A stretch of DNA of 38,244 nucleotides from Candidatus Helarchaeota archaeon (GCA_013375455.1 JABXJT010000048.1:1-38244); one strand, 5' to 3'. Shown: positions 24,087-31,809, counted from the first letter of the stretch. Numbers and translations: made by a program. The notes: a model not told the origin generated them from the letters alone.

Positions 24087-24335
24087 ATGACTTCAAATCA
24101 GGAAACAAAGATTGGTAAAAAAGGAGAAATACTCCCTAAAAAAGGAATACGTGATGCTGCAGGTCTTAAACCGGGTGATAAAGTACTTATTCAAGCACAT
24201 GAAGGAGAGATTATAGTGAAGAAAATTTATTCTATTGATGAAGTCTTTGAAATGCCTGTTATAGCCACGGGTACCCCTGAAGGCATAGAAAAAGAATTGG
24301 AAGAAGAGGGAAAACTACAAGAGCAAAGGGATTAA
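24087..24335 (+). CDS. vapB: AbrB/SpoVT-type antitoxin
   Basis: An 82-residue swapped-hairpin AbrB-fold protein: KIGKKGEILPKKGIRDAAGL then KPGDKVLIQAHEGEIIVKKI is the classic DNA-binding motif. The acidic C-terminus (EGIEKELEEEGKLQEQRD) would bind and block the toxin. The stop codon is immediately followed by the ATG of the PIN gene (no gap). No ribosome site is visible, so a leaderless or short-leader mRNA is likely. Confidence 0.88.
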   Translation: MTSNQETKIGKKGEILPKKGIRDAAGLKPGDKVLIQAHEGEIIVKKIYSIDEVFEMPVIATGTPEGIEKELEEEGKLQEQRD

Positions 24336-24824
24336 ATGTCAGAGAAGAATTTGATTCTTGATACTACATATATTCTTCCCCTTTTTGGTATAGATATTAT
24401 AATCACCCCCAATTTTAAAAATGAACTTAAAATTCTATGGAAAGATGGTATTCCAGGTTTTAAAATATTTCTGCCATCAGTATGCTTAATAGAAACGATG
24501 TTTAAACTTAATCGAGAGTATCGAAATAAAAAAGATGTTACAATATTAAAGCGGTATCCCCAAATCCTTCCAACAATCATAACTTCAAAAGTAGTGGAAA
24601 TCGAACACCCGCAACTTAACCCTACCGCGAGTAAAATTGCAATTGTCATTAGACATGAAAATCTTACCGACTTAATGGATTGTTGGATTGCTGCATCTGC
24701 AGTGGCTTTGAAAGGAATTTTATTGACAGAAGACAAGGATTTGAAAGAAATTTTGAAAAAGATACCTGAAACAAAAACTATTATTACTTGGTCATGGAAA
24801 GATTTGCAAAAGAATATCAAGTAA
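24336..24824 (+). CDS. vapC: PIN-domain ribonuclease toxin
   Basis: A 162-residue PIN protein with the acidic set Asp9 (ILDTTYI), Glu53 (LIETMF), Asp115 (LMDCWIAASA) and Asp133 (LLTEDKDL). It is a little longer than usual VapC, with a longer middle region (residues 55-105). Directly joined to the AbrB antitoxin gene. The expected action is Mg-dependent RNA cleavage, with target unknown. The 3' end converges on the ferredoxin gene ending at 24839. Confidence 0.88.
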   Translation: MSEKNLILDTTYILPLFGIDIIITPNFKNELKILWKDGIPGFKIFLPSVCLIETMFKLNREYRNKKDVTILKRYPQILPTIITSKVVEIEHPQLNPTASKIAIVIRHENLTDLMDCWIAASAVALKGILLTEDKDLKEILKKIPETKTIITWSWKDLQKNIK

Positions 24825-24838
24825 AAAAAGGGGATAAT

Positions 24839-26002
24839 TTAGGTTTTCAAGCGCGGTGGTGGAACAAAGACTCGTCGTTGCCCTCCTTTCAGAGAGATGG
24901 CATTTTCGGGACAGAAATGCGCACAAACACCGCATCCAATGCACTGTTCCTCGTTAACTTCGGCTTTATCATCGCCATTAAGGGAAATCGCCTCTACTGG
25001 GCACTTCTCCACGCACGTACCACAGCCAACGCAGGCATCTTGGTTGATCTGCGAGAGATAGAAGCAGCTAGATAGGATTGGGAATGCTCCTTCTCGCCAT
25101 AACCTGAATGCATCACAGTATGCCGGATGACAGTTACAAATTGAATTTTCATCTTTCATTATATCGTTTTTATTATGAAAGGCTTTATGAACCAGTCCCG
25201 CTTCTTCGATTCTTTTCATGATTTTCATTGCTTCTTCTTTCGTTACTCGTTTCCCAAACCCTTGTTGAATCACGTGTCTTGCTGACTTCCCGAAGGTGAA
25301 GCACACTTCGGCATCTATACCAATATCGAACTCCTCTCCCAGCGTTTCGCGGTATTGCCTACAAAAGCAGTTACCGACCGCAATATCCTCATACTTCTTT
25401 ATAATTTCTTCAACCGTTTGAGCAGGTAATACCTGTTCTTCCGCACCGATCGTTTCATCTATTTCGATAGTCGTCCCATCCTGTGTTGTACGCAGTGGCA
25501 CCGTCCGGTCAAAAGGATTTTGTTTACCTAAAGCGCCCGTAAATGTATCATAATTCTTCTGGACTGAATCGACGAGCTCCCCCATTAATTTATCGTAAAG
25601 AACCGCCACCGCTTTGACTCGGTCAAGCTCTGGCCCGCTCTTTGGTAACTCTCTCATAAACTCATATTCAAATGCACCGATCATCACGATGGGCATCAGA
25701 CGATAGACCATTAATCCTTTAGAGCTCGGCTGATTGAAAATGAACCCTTTTTGAGCGATTTTGCTTGCCATTGCATCAATTTCTTCTTCTGGCCACTCCT
25801 TTAATTTCTTTTGTAGCTGCTCCATTGTCAAGGATTTCTTGATTTTGAACGCCTTCAAGAATTCTAATTCCTTCTCATCCGTAAAATAATATTCCAGAAT
25901 TTTAATAAACGTGTCCGTTAAGGGAAAGGGCATTGGACCCGCGGAGATAATGGTTTGTGCGGCTTTTTTAAGCTTCTTCTTTAATTCCTCTTGTTCTGAC
26001 AT
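24839..26002 (-). CDS. CxC/CNC-type iron-sulfur protein with two [4Fe-4S] ferredoxin motifs
   Basis: Protein of 387 residues in three parts. The N-terminal 100 residues look like a winged-helix domain (LKAFKIKKSLTMEQLQKKL...IAQKGFIF). The middle has NCFCRQYR (CxC about 212-214), a Cys near 234, GLVHKAF and ICNCHPAYC (about 288-296). The end holds two full ferredoxin motifs, CVGCGTCVEKCP and CIGCGVCAHFCP. Up to three or four clusters are therefore possible. The ATG at 26002 is chosen, with GGATG seven bases before; a GTG at 26008 would add two residues. It is a paralogue of the proteins at 27343 and 28658. It probably carries electrons for a low-potential redox partner, or senses redox state. 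Confidence 0.85.
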   Translation of the reverse strand: MSEQEELKKKLKKAAQTIISAGPMPFPLTDTFIKILEYYFTDEKELEFLKAFKIKKSLTMEQLQKKLKEWPEEEIDAMASKIAQKGFIFNQPSSKGLMVYRLMPIVMIGAFEYEFMRELPKSGPELDRVKAVAVLYDKLMGELVDSVQKNYDTFTGALGKQNPFDRTVPLRTTQDGTTIEIDETIGAEEQVLPAQTVEEIIKKYEDIAVGNCFCRQYRETLGEEFDIGIDAEVCFTFGKSARHVIQQGFGKRVTKEEAMKIMKRIEEAGLVHKAFHNKNDIMKDENSICNCHPAYCDAFRLWREGAFPILSSCFYLSQINQDACVGCGTCVEKCPVEAISLNGDDKAEVNEEQCIGCGVCAHFCPENAISLKGGQRRVFVPPPRLKT

Positions 26003-26166
26003 TCTCACACATCCAATTGTTTTACTAATTTTAGCTTCACTTTTCAGTTTAAGAAATATTCTCTTCTACCTAAACTAAATTTAAAAACTGTCTCTCTCTT
26101 CGTTATACCAATCTTTTAAATAAAAGATTCAACTTATCTCAAAAAAATAAAAGAGGGAAAAATGGA

Positions 26167-26583
26167 ATGGCTGAAATATCAAAAGGTTACAAGATTGCAC
26201 TTGTCGTCTTTGGTGCTATAGGTCTCTTGTACGCGGTGTTATACCTAATTCTCACGGATTTCTATTATACTATGGTATACAATATGGCAGTTCCCACGCC
26301 ATATTACGATCCGGGCGTGGCCCGGGGTGTAGGCATAGCTCTCCTATGCCTTGGAATTTTCAATATACTGGCAGCAATTAGAGCTGAAGGAGAGAACATA
26401 CGAATTTACTTGGAATTCGGGATACTCTGGCTGATTGTTACATTAATAACGTCAATCATTAACTTATTCACCCTTGAAGTGGCTTCCAACCTATCATACA
26501 TGCTGAACTTTTGGATTGCTACTGCTATTCTCATCGTCATGGTCGTTGTTTCAGTTTACTTCTATCTCAAAGAAATAAAATGA
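26167..26583 (+). CDS. Small four-helix membrane protein
   Basis: A 138-residue hydrophobic protein with four predicted membrane helices (about 10-32, 50-66, 76-98 and 110-133) and a Tyr/Pro-rich loop between the first two (MAVPTPYYDPGVARG). Family not recognised. It begins with ATG at 26167, divergent from the ferredoxin gene, and ends before an 8-T run. Confidence 0.65.
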   Translation: MAEISKGYKIALVVFGAIGLLYAVLYLILTDFYYTMVYNMAVPTPYYDPGVARGVGIALLCLGIFNILAAIRAEGENIRIYLEFGILWLIVTLITSIINLFTLEVASNLSYMLNFWIATAILIVMVVVSVYFYLKEIK

Positions 26584-26599
26584 CCTTAATTTCCTCCCC

Positions 26600-26607
26600 T
26601 TTTTTTT
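26600..26607 (+). terminator. T8 run after the small membrane protein gene
   Basis: CCTCCCC followed by eight Ts, 17 bases past the stop codon, a typical archaeal termination signal. Confidence 0.45.
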
Positions 26608-26685
26608 AAAAAACCTTTAATTATTAAAAGAAAAAAGTATACGAAATCTTCAAATACTACATTGTGGTAATACTTTTCGATAGTA

Positions 26686-26937
26686 ATGTCTTCTTCAATA
26701 AGAATCTCGAAGAAAAACCATAAAAAACTAATTGAATTAGCAGGAATTTTGCAAGCGAAATTGAAAAGAACAGTATCCATTGATGAAGCGATTAGTTTTA
26801 TTTTGAATAATGAATCATTTCCAGGAAAGATCACCGATTTACCGGACGCCTGGGATCTGACTGATGAAGAAGTGAATGAAATATTCGATACATTAAGAAA
26901 TGGCTGGAAATCATGGACTTCCAAAAAATCTGCATAG
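26686..26937 (+). CDS. vapB: VapB-type antitoxin (helical/RHH-like)
   Basis: An 83-residue protein. MSSSIRISKKNHKKLIELAG followed by QAKLKRTVSIDEAISFILNN fits a ribbon-helix-helix N-terminal DNA-binding domain; the acidic C-terminus (DLTDEEVNEIFDTLRNG) should bind the toxin. It overlaps the PIN gene by 25 bases. An imperfectly placed AAAAGTAT ... ATACTTTT inverted pair (26633-26640 and 26670-26677) lies in the promoter region. Confidence 0.82.
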   Translation: MSSSIRISKKNHKKLIELAGILQAKLKRTVSIDEAISFILNNESFPGKITDLPDAWDLTDEEVNEIFDTLRNGWKSWTSKKSA

Positions 26938-27320
26938 ATACAGATTATTTAGTTGATGTTTTACGAAAAAAACCTAATGTGCTACGTATTATTTCAATAT
27001 TTGAAGAGAAGAGGACAATATTAGCAACGACATCAATCAATTCCTTTGAACTTTTTTATGGAGCTTATAAATCTAATAGACCTAAGAATATCAGACTTGT
27101 TAGAAAACTCCTAGAACGATTGATTATACTTGATTGGAAAAATGAATTCTCTGAAATTTCAGGAAAAATATTGGCTGAACTTGAGAGCAAAGGCGAAGTA
27201 ATCGACTTTAGAGACCTATTCATTGGAATTATTGCTTTAAAAAATGGGTATGAATTGCTCACGAGAAACGAGAAACATTATCAGAGTATTCCTAATTTAG
27301 AATTAGTAGAATCGGAATAA
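26913..27320 (+). CDS. vapC: VapC-type PIN-domain ribonuclease toxin
   Basis: A 135-residue PIN protein: Asp9 (CIDTDYLVD), Glu46 (SFELFYGAYKS), Asp101 (DFRDLFIGIIAL), and the common archaeal ending LLTRNEKHYQSIPNLELV, where Asn119 stands at the fourth acidic position, as in many TRNxxH-type VapC proteins. Translationally coupled with the antitoxin by a 25-base overlap. It lies between the ferredoxin genes but is unlikely to be functionally linked to them. Confidence 0.9.
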   Translation: MDFQKICIDTDYLVDVLRKKPNVLRIISIFEEKRTILATTSINSFELFYGAYKSNRPKNIRLVRKLLERLIILDWKNEFSEISGKILAELESKGEVIDFRDLFIGIIALKNGYELLTRNEKHYQSIPNLELVESE

Positions 27321-27342
27321 TAAAATTATTAGGTGATTAAAT

Positions 27343-28497
27343 ATGAGCGAAGTAGATTTATATGAAAATGTAAGACAAAAACTGTCTATAGGGCTAATTA
27401 GTACCCCAAAACACGAAAAAATTGCTGAATTAATGAGAGTTATTTGGAACGAAGAAGAAATCAAGATTCTTTCTCATTTTCCAAAATCTGGAAAGTTAAT
27501 TTCTATCAAAGAATTAGTGGAAAAAACAGGTATTCCGAAAAAAGAAATAAGATTAATTTTAAAGAACGCAGTAAAAAAGCATACTATTGCTAAACTTGGA
27601 GCTAGATATGGATTAGTGCCTCTATTACCAGGCGTATTTGAAGGATATTTTACCGCACGAACTGATACCAAAGAAAATCTTAAAAAAGCTGCAAGACTTT
27701 ACCGGTTTTTAATTAAAAACTTACCTTCGTTGGTATCACAAATGGAGGCTAGCAAATTAGAAGAAGCCTCCTTTACTTCACCTCTTCTTCCATATGAAGC
27801 GCAGGAGCGATTGATTAAGATCGATGAAACGATGGAAATTGAATCAAAAGTCGTATCTACTGAGTTAGTCAAGGACATGATAGATAAAAATGACACGTTT
27901 GGTGCGTTAACGTGTCCTTGCCGATTAATAGGAGAAATGAGTGGAGATCCGTGTAAAGTGGCTCCCGCTGAATTGGGGTGTTTTGTTGCTGGAGTAGCTG
28001 CTCAACTGATGATACAAGCAGGTTCTGCGAGAGCTTTAACTAAGGAAGAAGCAATTGATTTTATTAAGAAAACTGAAGAGGCAGGACTTGTTCACAACAC
28101 CGTAGTTTCTGCTAAAGATCAAGTTATCTCAATTTGTAATTGTTGTAATTGTCATTGTGGTCTTCTATTTCCTACAAGGCAAACTAAATACCAACTTAAA
28201 TTCATTGGCCAAAGTAATTTCGCTCCTAAACATGACCCAGAACGATGCATTTTATGCGAAAAATGCATGGAGATATGCCCGATGGAAGTAATTTCGCATC
28301 CATCAGGGGAAGACAAATTACTATTCAATCTGAATTTGTGCATTGGCTGTGGTATCTGTGCTGCAAACTGCCCAGAAAACGCAATTTTGATGGAAAAAAT
28401 TCGTGATGTTCCCAAAGCATCATTTGGATCAATGCCAAAAGGAGAAGGAGAGGTATCCTTTGAGGAACTGTTTCAAGCTATTATGGCTGGAGGATAA
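27343..28497 (+). CDS. CxC/CNC-type iron-sulfur protein with winged-helix-like N-terminus
   Basis: A 384-residue paralogue of the protein at 24839-26002. Residues about 36-100 look like a winged helix (EEEIKILSHFPKSGKLISIK then ELVEKTGIPKKEIRLILKNA). The cysteine module is Cys191-Pro-Cys193-Arg, Cys204, Cys213, GLVHNTV and ICNCCNCHC (265-272). Two ferredoxin motifs follow, Cys302/305/308/312 and Cys333/336/339/343. GGTGAT precedes the ATG. It is 23 bases after the PIN gene but has its own ribosome site, and it heads a plus-strand series of Fe-S genes. Likely a multi-cluster electron carrier or a redox-sensing protein; no direct evidence separates the two. Confidence 0.85.
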   Translation: MSEVDLYENVRQKLSIGLISTPKHEKIAELMRVIWNEEEIKILSHFPKSGKLISIKELVEKTGIPKKEIRLILKNAVKKHTIAKLGARYGLVPLLPGVFEGYFTARTDTKENLKKAARLYRFLIKNLPSLVSQMEASKLEEASFTSPLLPYEAQERLIKIDETMEIESKVVSTELVKDMIDKNDTFGALTCPCRLIGEMSGDPCKVAPAELGCFVAGVAAQLMIQAGSARALTKEEAIDFIKKTEEAGLVHNTVVSAKDQVISICNCCNCHCGLLFPTRQTKYQLKFIGQSNFAPKHDPERCILCEKCMEICPMEVISHPSGEDKLLFNLNLCIGCGICAANCPENAILMEKIRDVPKASFGSMPKGEGEVSFEELFQAIMAGG

Positions 28498-28657
28498 ACT
28501 CAAAAAATCCGACCCTTTTATCAAAAATTCAATGTCGTTAAAGCACCATTTCACGACAAAGAATATTATTTGAAATGCAATTCTATAAAAATTTTTATTT
28601 GGGTTTAACGTGATCATCAATTAAAAAGTTTGAAATCATTTTAATGGGAGATTAAAA

Positions 28658-29509
28658 ATGTGTGAATTTTGTATGGCTCATAGTGGCAGTACTGGGTTGC
28701 CATGGTTTAAACAGGCACGAATGTATGCGAGAGAAATGTATCATCGAGTGCGAGCGGATAGTCAGCATCGGAAAAAACACGGTGTTGGACTAGAAGCGCA
28801 AGTGCAGGGGCTAGCCCTGCAAGCCATGGAAGCCAAAAGTTTGAAACCTCAGAAATACCCTGAGATTGTAGCGCAAGTAAATAAACTAACTCGTAATATA
28901 CACTCAGGTCAAGTAATCACCTTAGATGAAGCAGAAACCATGATTGATCTTGCATCTCCAATTGCGTTCATTGCTTGCGACTGCAGGCGTGCAAAATATG
29001 GGTACGTGGAAAGAGATCGATCCCGGATGACTTGTCTTGGTTTGGGTATTGGTATGTTCCGTTACGAGCGACTGCCTGGTCGGTATATTGCTGGCGCAGA
29101 ATTCGTATCCGATGACGAAGCTAAAGAATGGTTGCGTGAGTGGAATAAAAAAGGATTAGTCCATACACTCATGACCTTCGGGTTACGTAATGGTGCTCCA
29201 TATATTGGCGGCCTCTGTAACTGTACTTTTGCCGATTGCTTGTCGATAAGTTGGCGTCTAGATTATGGAATCAAGCAATTATTGAAAGGCGAAGGTGTCG
29301 CAACACTCGATCCAAATAAGTGTAATGGTTGTTTCCAATGCATCACTAAATGTCAGTTTGGTGCATTAACGGCAAATATTCGCAAGGAACAAGTCAATAT
29401 TGACATGAGTAAATGCTTCGGGTGTGGACTTTGCGTAAACTCATGTAACAAACAGGCACTCAAGCTCGTTGATAGGCGAAAGTTTGAAGTATTAAAATAT
29501 GATTGGTGA
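28658..29509 (+). CDS. CxC/CNC-type iron-sulfur protein, short form
   Basis: Third paralogue of the series, 283 residues, without the winged helix. It starts MCEFC, giving an extra Cys pair at residues 2 and 5. The shared module is Cys107-Asp-Cys109-Arg, Cys126, GLVHTLM and LCNCTFADC (187-194). It is followed by two ferredoxin motifs, Cys222/225/228/232 and Cys253/256/259/263. Spacing between conserved elements follows the other two closely. GGGAG precedes the ATG. Its stop is five bases before the next ferredoxin gene, so the two are cotranscribed. Confidence 0.85.
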   Translation: MCEFCMAHSGSTGLPWFKQARMYAREMYHRVRADSQHRKKHGVGLEAQVQGLALQAMEAKSLKPQKYPEIVAQVNKLTRNIHSGQVITLDEAETMIDLASPIAFIACDCRRAKYGYVERDRSRMTCLGLGIGMFRYERLPGRYIAGAEFVSDDEAKEWLREWNKKGLVHTLMTFGLRNGAPYIGGLCNCTFADCLSISWRLDYGIKQLLKGEGVATLDPNKCNGCFQCITKCQFGALTANIRKEQVNIDMSKCFGCGLCVNSCNKQALKLVDRRKFEVLKYDW

Positions 29510-29514
29510 GTTAC

Positions 29515-29841
29515 ATGGCAATAACTATATCTGATCCAGAATTACCCAAAGTTAAAATACGCATCTCAGCCGATAAGTGCAAGACTCCAATGGTATGTCC
29601 AACCCCCTGTTACAACTTATGTCCACAAGGCGTCTTCATCGTGGCTGCCAACCCTATGAAAGTAGCGAGGAAATGGACCCCTGTCGATGAGAATACTCCC
29701 GGAGATTACTTACTAACAGCCCCCATGCTTCCTAAATGTGTAGGTTGCAATATCTGCGTCGAAAATTGCCCGACAGGGGCATTAAAGATCAAGTACAAGC
29801 CCCAAAAAAAGGAGCCAGAACCTGAAGGAGCAAGTTCATAG
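29515..29841 (+). CDS. Two-cluster ferredoxin-like protein
   Basis: A 108-residue protein with two cysteine quartets, Cys22/28/32/36 (CKTPMVCPTPCYNLCPQG) and Cys75/78/81/85 (CVGCNICVENCPTGAL). The first has an unusual C-x5-C-x3-C-x3-CP spacing, as in FixX/ETF-associated ferredoxins, and the second is a normal [4Fe-4S] motif. The ATG at 29515 follows GGTGA, which overlaps the preceding stop region. Acts with the upstream Fe-S protein and the downstream Cys protein in one operon; the FixX-like first motif suggests electron exchange with a flavoprotein, which is inference. Confidence 0.85.
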   Translation: MAITISDPELPKVKIRISADKCKTPMVCPTPCYNLCPQGVFIVAANPMKVARKWTPVDENTPGDYLLTAPMLPKCVGCNICVENCPTGALKIKYKPQKKEPEPEGASS

Positions 29842-29855
29842 GAGATGGAAGTAGT

Positions 29856-30398
29856 ATGACGGTGGAAAAATATAATTATAAAATCTCAGATGAACTCTTC
29901 CAAACAATTGAAAAAGAATTCGATGGAGCTGCCATTGCAAAAAAATTTCTCGAATCTAAGGACGCCTCAATCTTTGAAGACTACGGGAAAAATTGGATGC
30001 AACGCACTTATGAACTCGGGACGAAACCTGAAAATATGGATCGCACCTATAAAATGATCAAAATGGCTGCAGAAAAGACTGGTCAATTACTCTTTCCACA
30101 TGAAGCCCAACGATTCATCGAAATTGCCTATTTATCCGTTCACTTGATGAGTGGCGTGAATATTTACACGGCTAATGTGAATGAATTCAGTTTTAAGGTT
30201 CTAGACGGTCAATGCAAAATCTATGAGTCTTTGAAAACAGGATTATCTGAAGAAGAATTAAAATCATTGCCGTGCAAAGGGGCATGTTTAACTGCTGTGA
30301 AAACTATTTTTGACATTTTAAAGATGAATATAGACGTTTCCATGCCTAATGAAATGCCAAAAGACGGGTTTTGCCTTTTTCTTGCAACTAAAAAATAA
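29856..30398 (+). CDS. Hypothetical cysteine-containing protein in the ferredoxin operon
   Basis: A 180-residue soluble protein with four cysteines, all in the C-terminal third: Cys120 (GQCKIYE), Cys140 and Cys144 (PCKGACL) and Cys173 (KDGFCLF). That pattern faintly recalls the C-terminal part of ATC-hydrolase/V4R-like domains but no family is assigned. The cysteines could bind a metal or cluster. The start is an ATG at 29856, 14 bases after the ferredoxin stop; with the upstream two genes it forms a compact operon. It converges on the longin-GTPase, with a two-base gap. Confidence 0.7.
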   Translation: MTVEKYNYKISDELFQTIEKEFDGAAIAKKFLESKDASIFEDYGKNWMQRTYELGTKPENMDRTYKMIKMAAEKTGQLLFPHEAQRFIEIAYLSVHLMSGVNIYTANVNEFSFKVLDGQCKIYESLKTGLSEEELKSLPCKGACLTAVKTIFDILKMNIDVSMPNEMPKDGFCLFLATKK

Positions 30399-30400
30399 AT

Positions 30401-31441
30401 TTACCTTTTAAACTTCTTTTTTATTAGAATTTCCCCCAATTTATAGAAAGCTTCTTCCACATTTTCTCCAGATAGTGCAGAAGTTTCAATAGATTCGAGA
30501 TCTAGCTCTTCTGCAAGATTTTTTATCTCCTTTCTATCTACTTTACTTTCATTAACTAAATCGCTTTTGTTTCCTAAAATTAATCCCCCAGGATTAGCAT
30601 GTAAATAAAAATTTACATCTTGGTCCCATTTAGAGATATTCCTGAAGGATTCTGGATTCGTTAAATCAAATACCAACAATACTCCGTCGGCTCCTTGATA
30701 ATAATGTCTTCTCATGGTCTGAAATTTACTATGTCCCGCTATATCCCAGATTGTAAATCTTACTGTAATTTCATCAATCTGAATATCTTTCTCACTTATA
30801 TTTACACCCATTGTTGGAATGTAAGTTCTTCTAAAGGCTCTATCTGTGAATCTTAAAGCAATTGAAGTTTTTCCTACCTGTTTGTCACCACACAATATTA
30901 CCTTATAGTTGAGCCATTTCCTTTCAGTTTTTTTTTCAATCCTCCTTGGAAATTCATCTTGCTGTTTATCTATTACTTCTATTTCATACAATTCACGTAA
31001 AATATTAATCAATTTTGCATGAAACCTTCTTATTTCTTCCTCAATTTTCACTTTTCCTGCTTTTTTTTCCTCAATTTCAATAATTTTATCAATGGTTTCA
31101 TTAAAAACCGCTTTAAAATTGTTTACATATTTATAGAATATGAGGTCATTCTCTTCATGGAAAAGTACAGTTATTGAACTGTTAATAATCCCCCCACGAA
31201 ACGTTTGATCTTTAATCTCCATAAGTTTTATTATTCCTTTTAAATTAAAGGATGGAAATGGCATGATTGCTAAGGCTTCTGGAGTTACATCACGTTCTCC
31301 TATAAGAATATTAATTGATTTTAAACTAATGAGATCTCGAATATCAACTGATAAACTTGAAGGAGTCCATACAAACGCAACTGGGCCTTTTTGTATATCA
31401 AATTTTGAATAAAGAACTCCCTTAATTATATTTTTTTCTAT
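30401..31441 (-). CDS. Ras/Rab-like small GTPase with N-terminal longin-like domain; no canonical start codon
   Basis: The C-terminal half is a complete small GTPase: G1 GDKQVGKT, G2 Thr (IPTMGV), G3 WDIAGH, G4 NKSD and G5 TSAL, at residues 126-133, 151, 173-178, 232-235 and 261-264 counted from the ATG at 31264 (add 59 for the long form). There is no lipidation cysteine at the C-terminus. The reading frame continues 59 codons upstream of that ATG with sequence that fits a longin-like domain (GVLYSKFDIQKGPVAFVW), running on into IMPFPSFNLKGII without a break. In that stretch there is no ATG, GTG or TTG. A strong GGAGGG lies seven bases before an ATA at 31439-31441, taken here as the start. 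The alternative is the 287-residue form, which would cut the domain in half. Confidence 0.8.
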   Translation of the reverse strand: MEKNIIKGVLYSKFDIQKGPVAFVWTPSSLSVDIRDLISLKSINILIGERDVTPEALAIMPFPSFNLKGIIKLMEIKDQTFRGGIINSSITVLFHEENDLIFYKYVNNFKAVFNETIDKIIEIEEKKAGKVKIEEEIRRFHAKLINILRELYEIEVIDKQQDEFPRRIEKKTERKWLNYKVILCGDKQVGKTSIALRFTDRAFRRTYIPTMGVNISEKDIQIDEITVRFTIWDIAGHSKFQTMRRHYYQGADGVLLVFDLTNPESFRNISKWDQDVNFYLHANPGGLILGNKSDLVNESKVDRKEIKNLAEELDLESIETSALSGENVEEAFYKLGEILIKKKFKR

Positions 31442-31447
31442 ATCTAT

Positions 31448-31453
31448 CCCTCC
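31448..31453 (-). promoter_or_regulatory. Ribosome-binding site (GGAGGG) that points to an AUA start
   Basis: GGAGGG on the minus strand, seven bases ahead of ATA at 31439-31441. The best ribosome site on this part of the strand, it has no other start codon at a workable distance. It therefore decides between the long and short forms of the longin-GTPase. Confidence 0.6.
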
Positions 31454-31500
31454 AATTTTTTATACTTAGAAAAAAATCTCAAATTTTTTAATGCTCTCTA

Positions 31501-31809
31501 TTAAATTATCTCATCTTTTTTAAACCAATAAATCTCCTTCAGCACTTTTGCTCCTTCCTTAAAATCAATGGCAGTAAGAGTTTCAATCGAGGTATTGACT
31601 AAGAATCGTCCTGCGATTTCGAGATATTTCACTTCATCGTCCGCTTCCGCGACCATTACCAGATCGTATTTTCCAAAAACAATGAATATATTATGTATTT
31701 TCACGCCTTTTAGCGTCCCTTTAGAGGATTCCTCTAATAATTTTTCGCAGCCATTGATGGCTTCTTCTTGCTTCCCTGGAAGAATTTTCATGAGACTCAC
31801 AAAAAACAT
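31501..31809 (-). CDS. Small dimeric alpha/beta-barrel protein (GYD or Lrp/AsnC effector-domain type)
   Basis: About 102 residues, one ferredoxin-like alpha/beta domain: FFVSLMKILPGKQEEAINGC, then FIVFGKYDLVMVAEADDE and the last strand-helix pair with TLTAIDFKEG. FGKYDLVMVAEADD is close to the GYD-domain/RAM motif that binds small effectors in Lrp/AsnC regulators. No DNA-binding domain is present, so it would act as a stand-alone sensor or a partner of another protein. The ATG at 31809 is chosen; a TTG at 31815 would add two residues. It lies 59 bases upstream of the longin-GTPase on the same strand. Confidence 0.75.
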   Translation of the reverse strand: MFFVSLMKILPGKQEEAINGCEKLLEESSKGTLKGVKIHNIFIVFGKYDLVMVAEADDEVKYLEIAGRFLVNTSIETLTAIDFKEGAKVLKEIYWFKKDEII

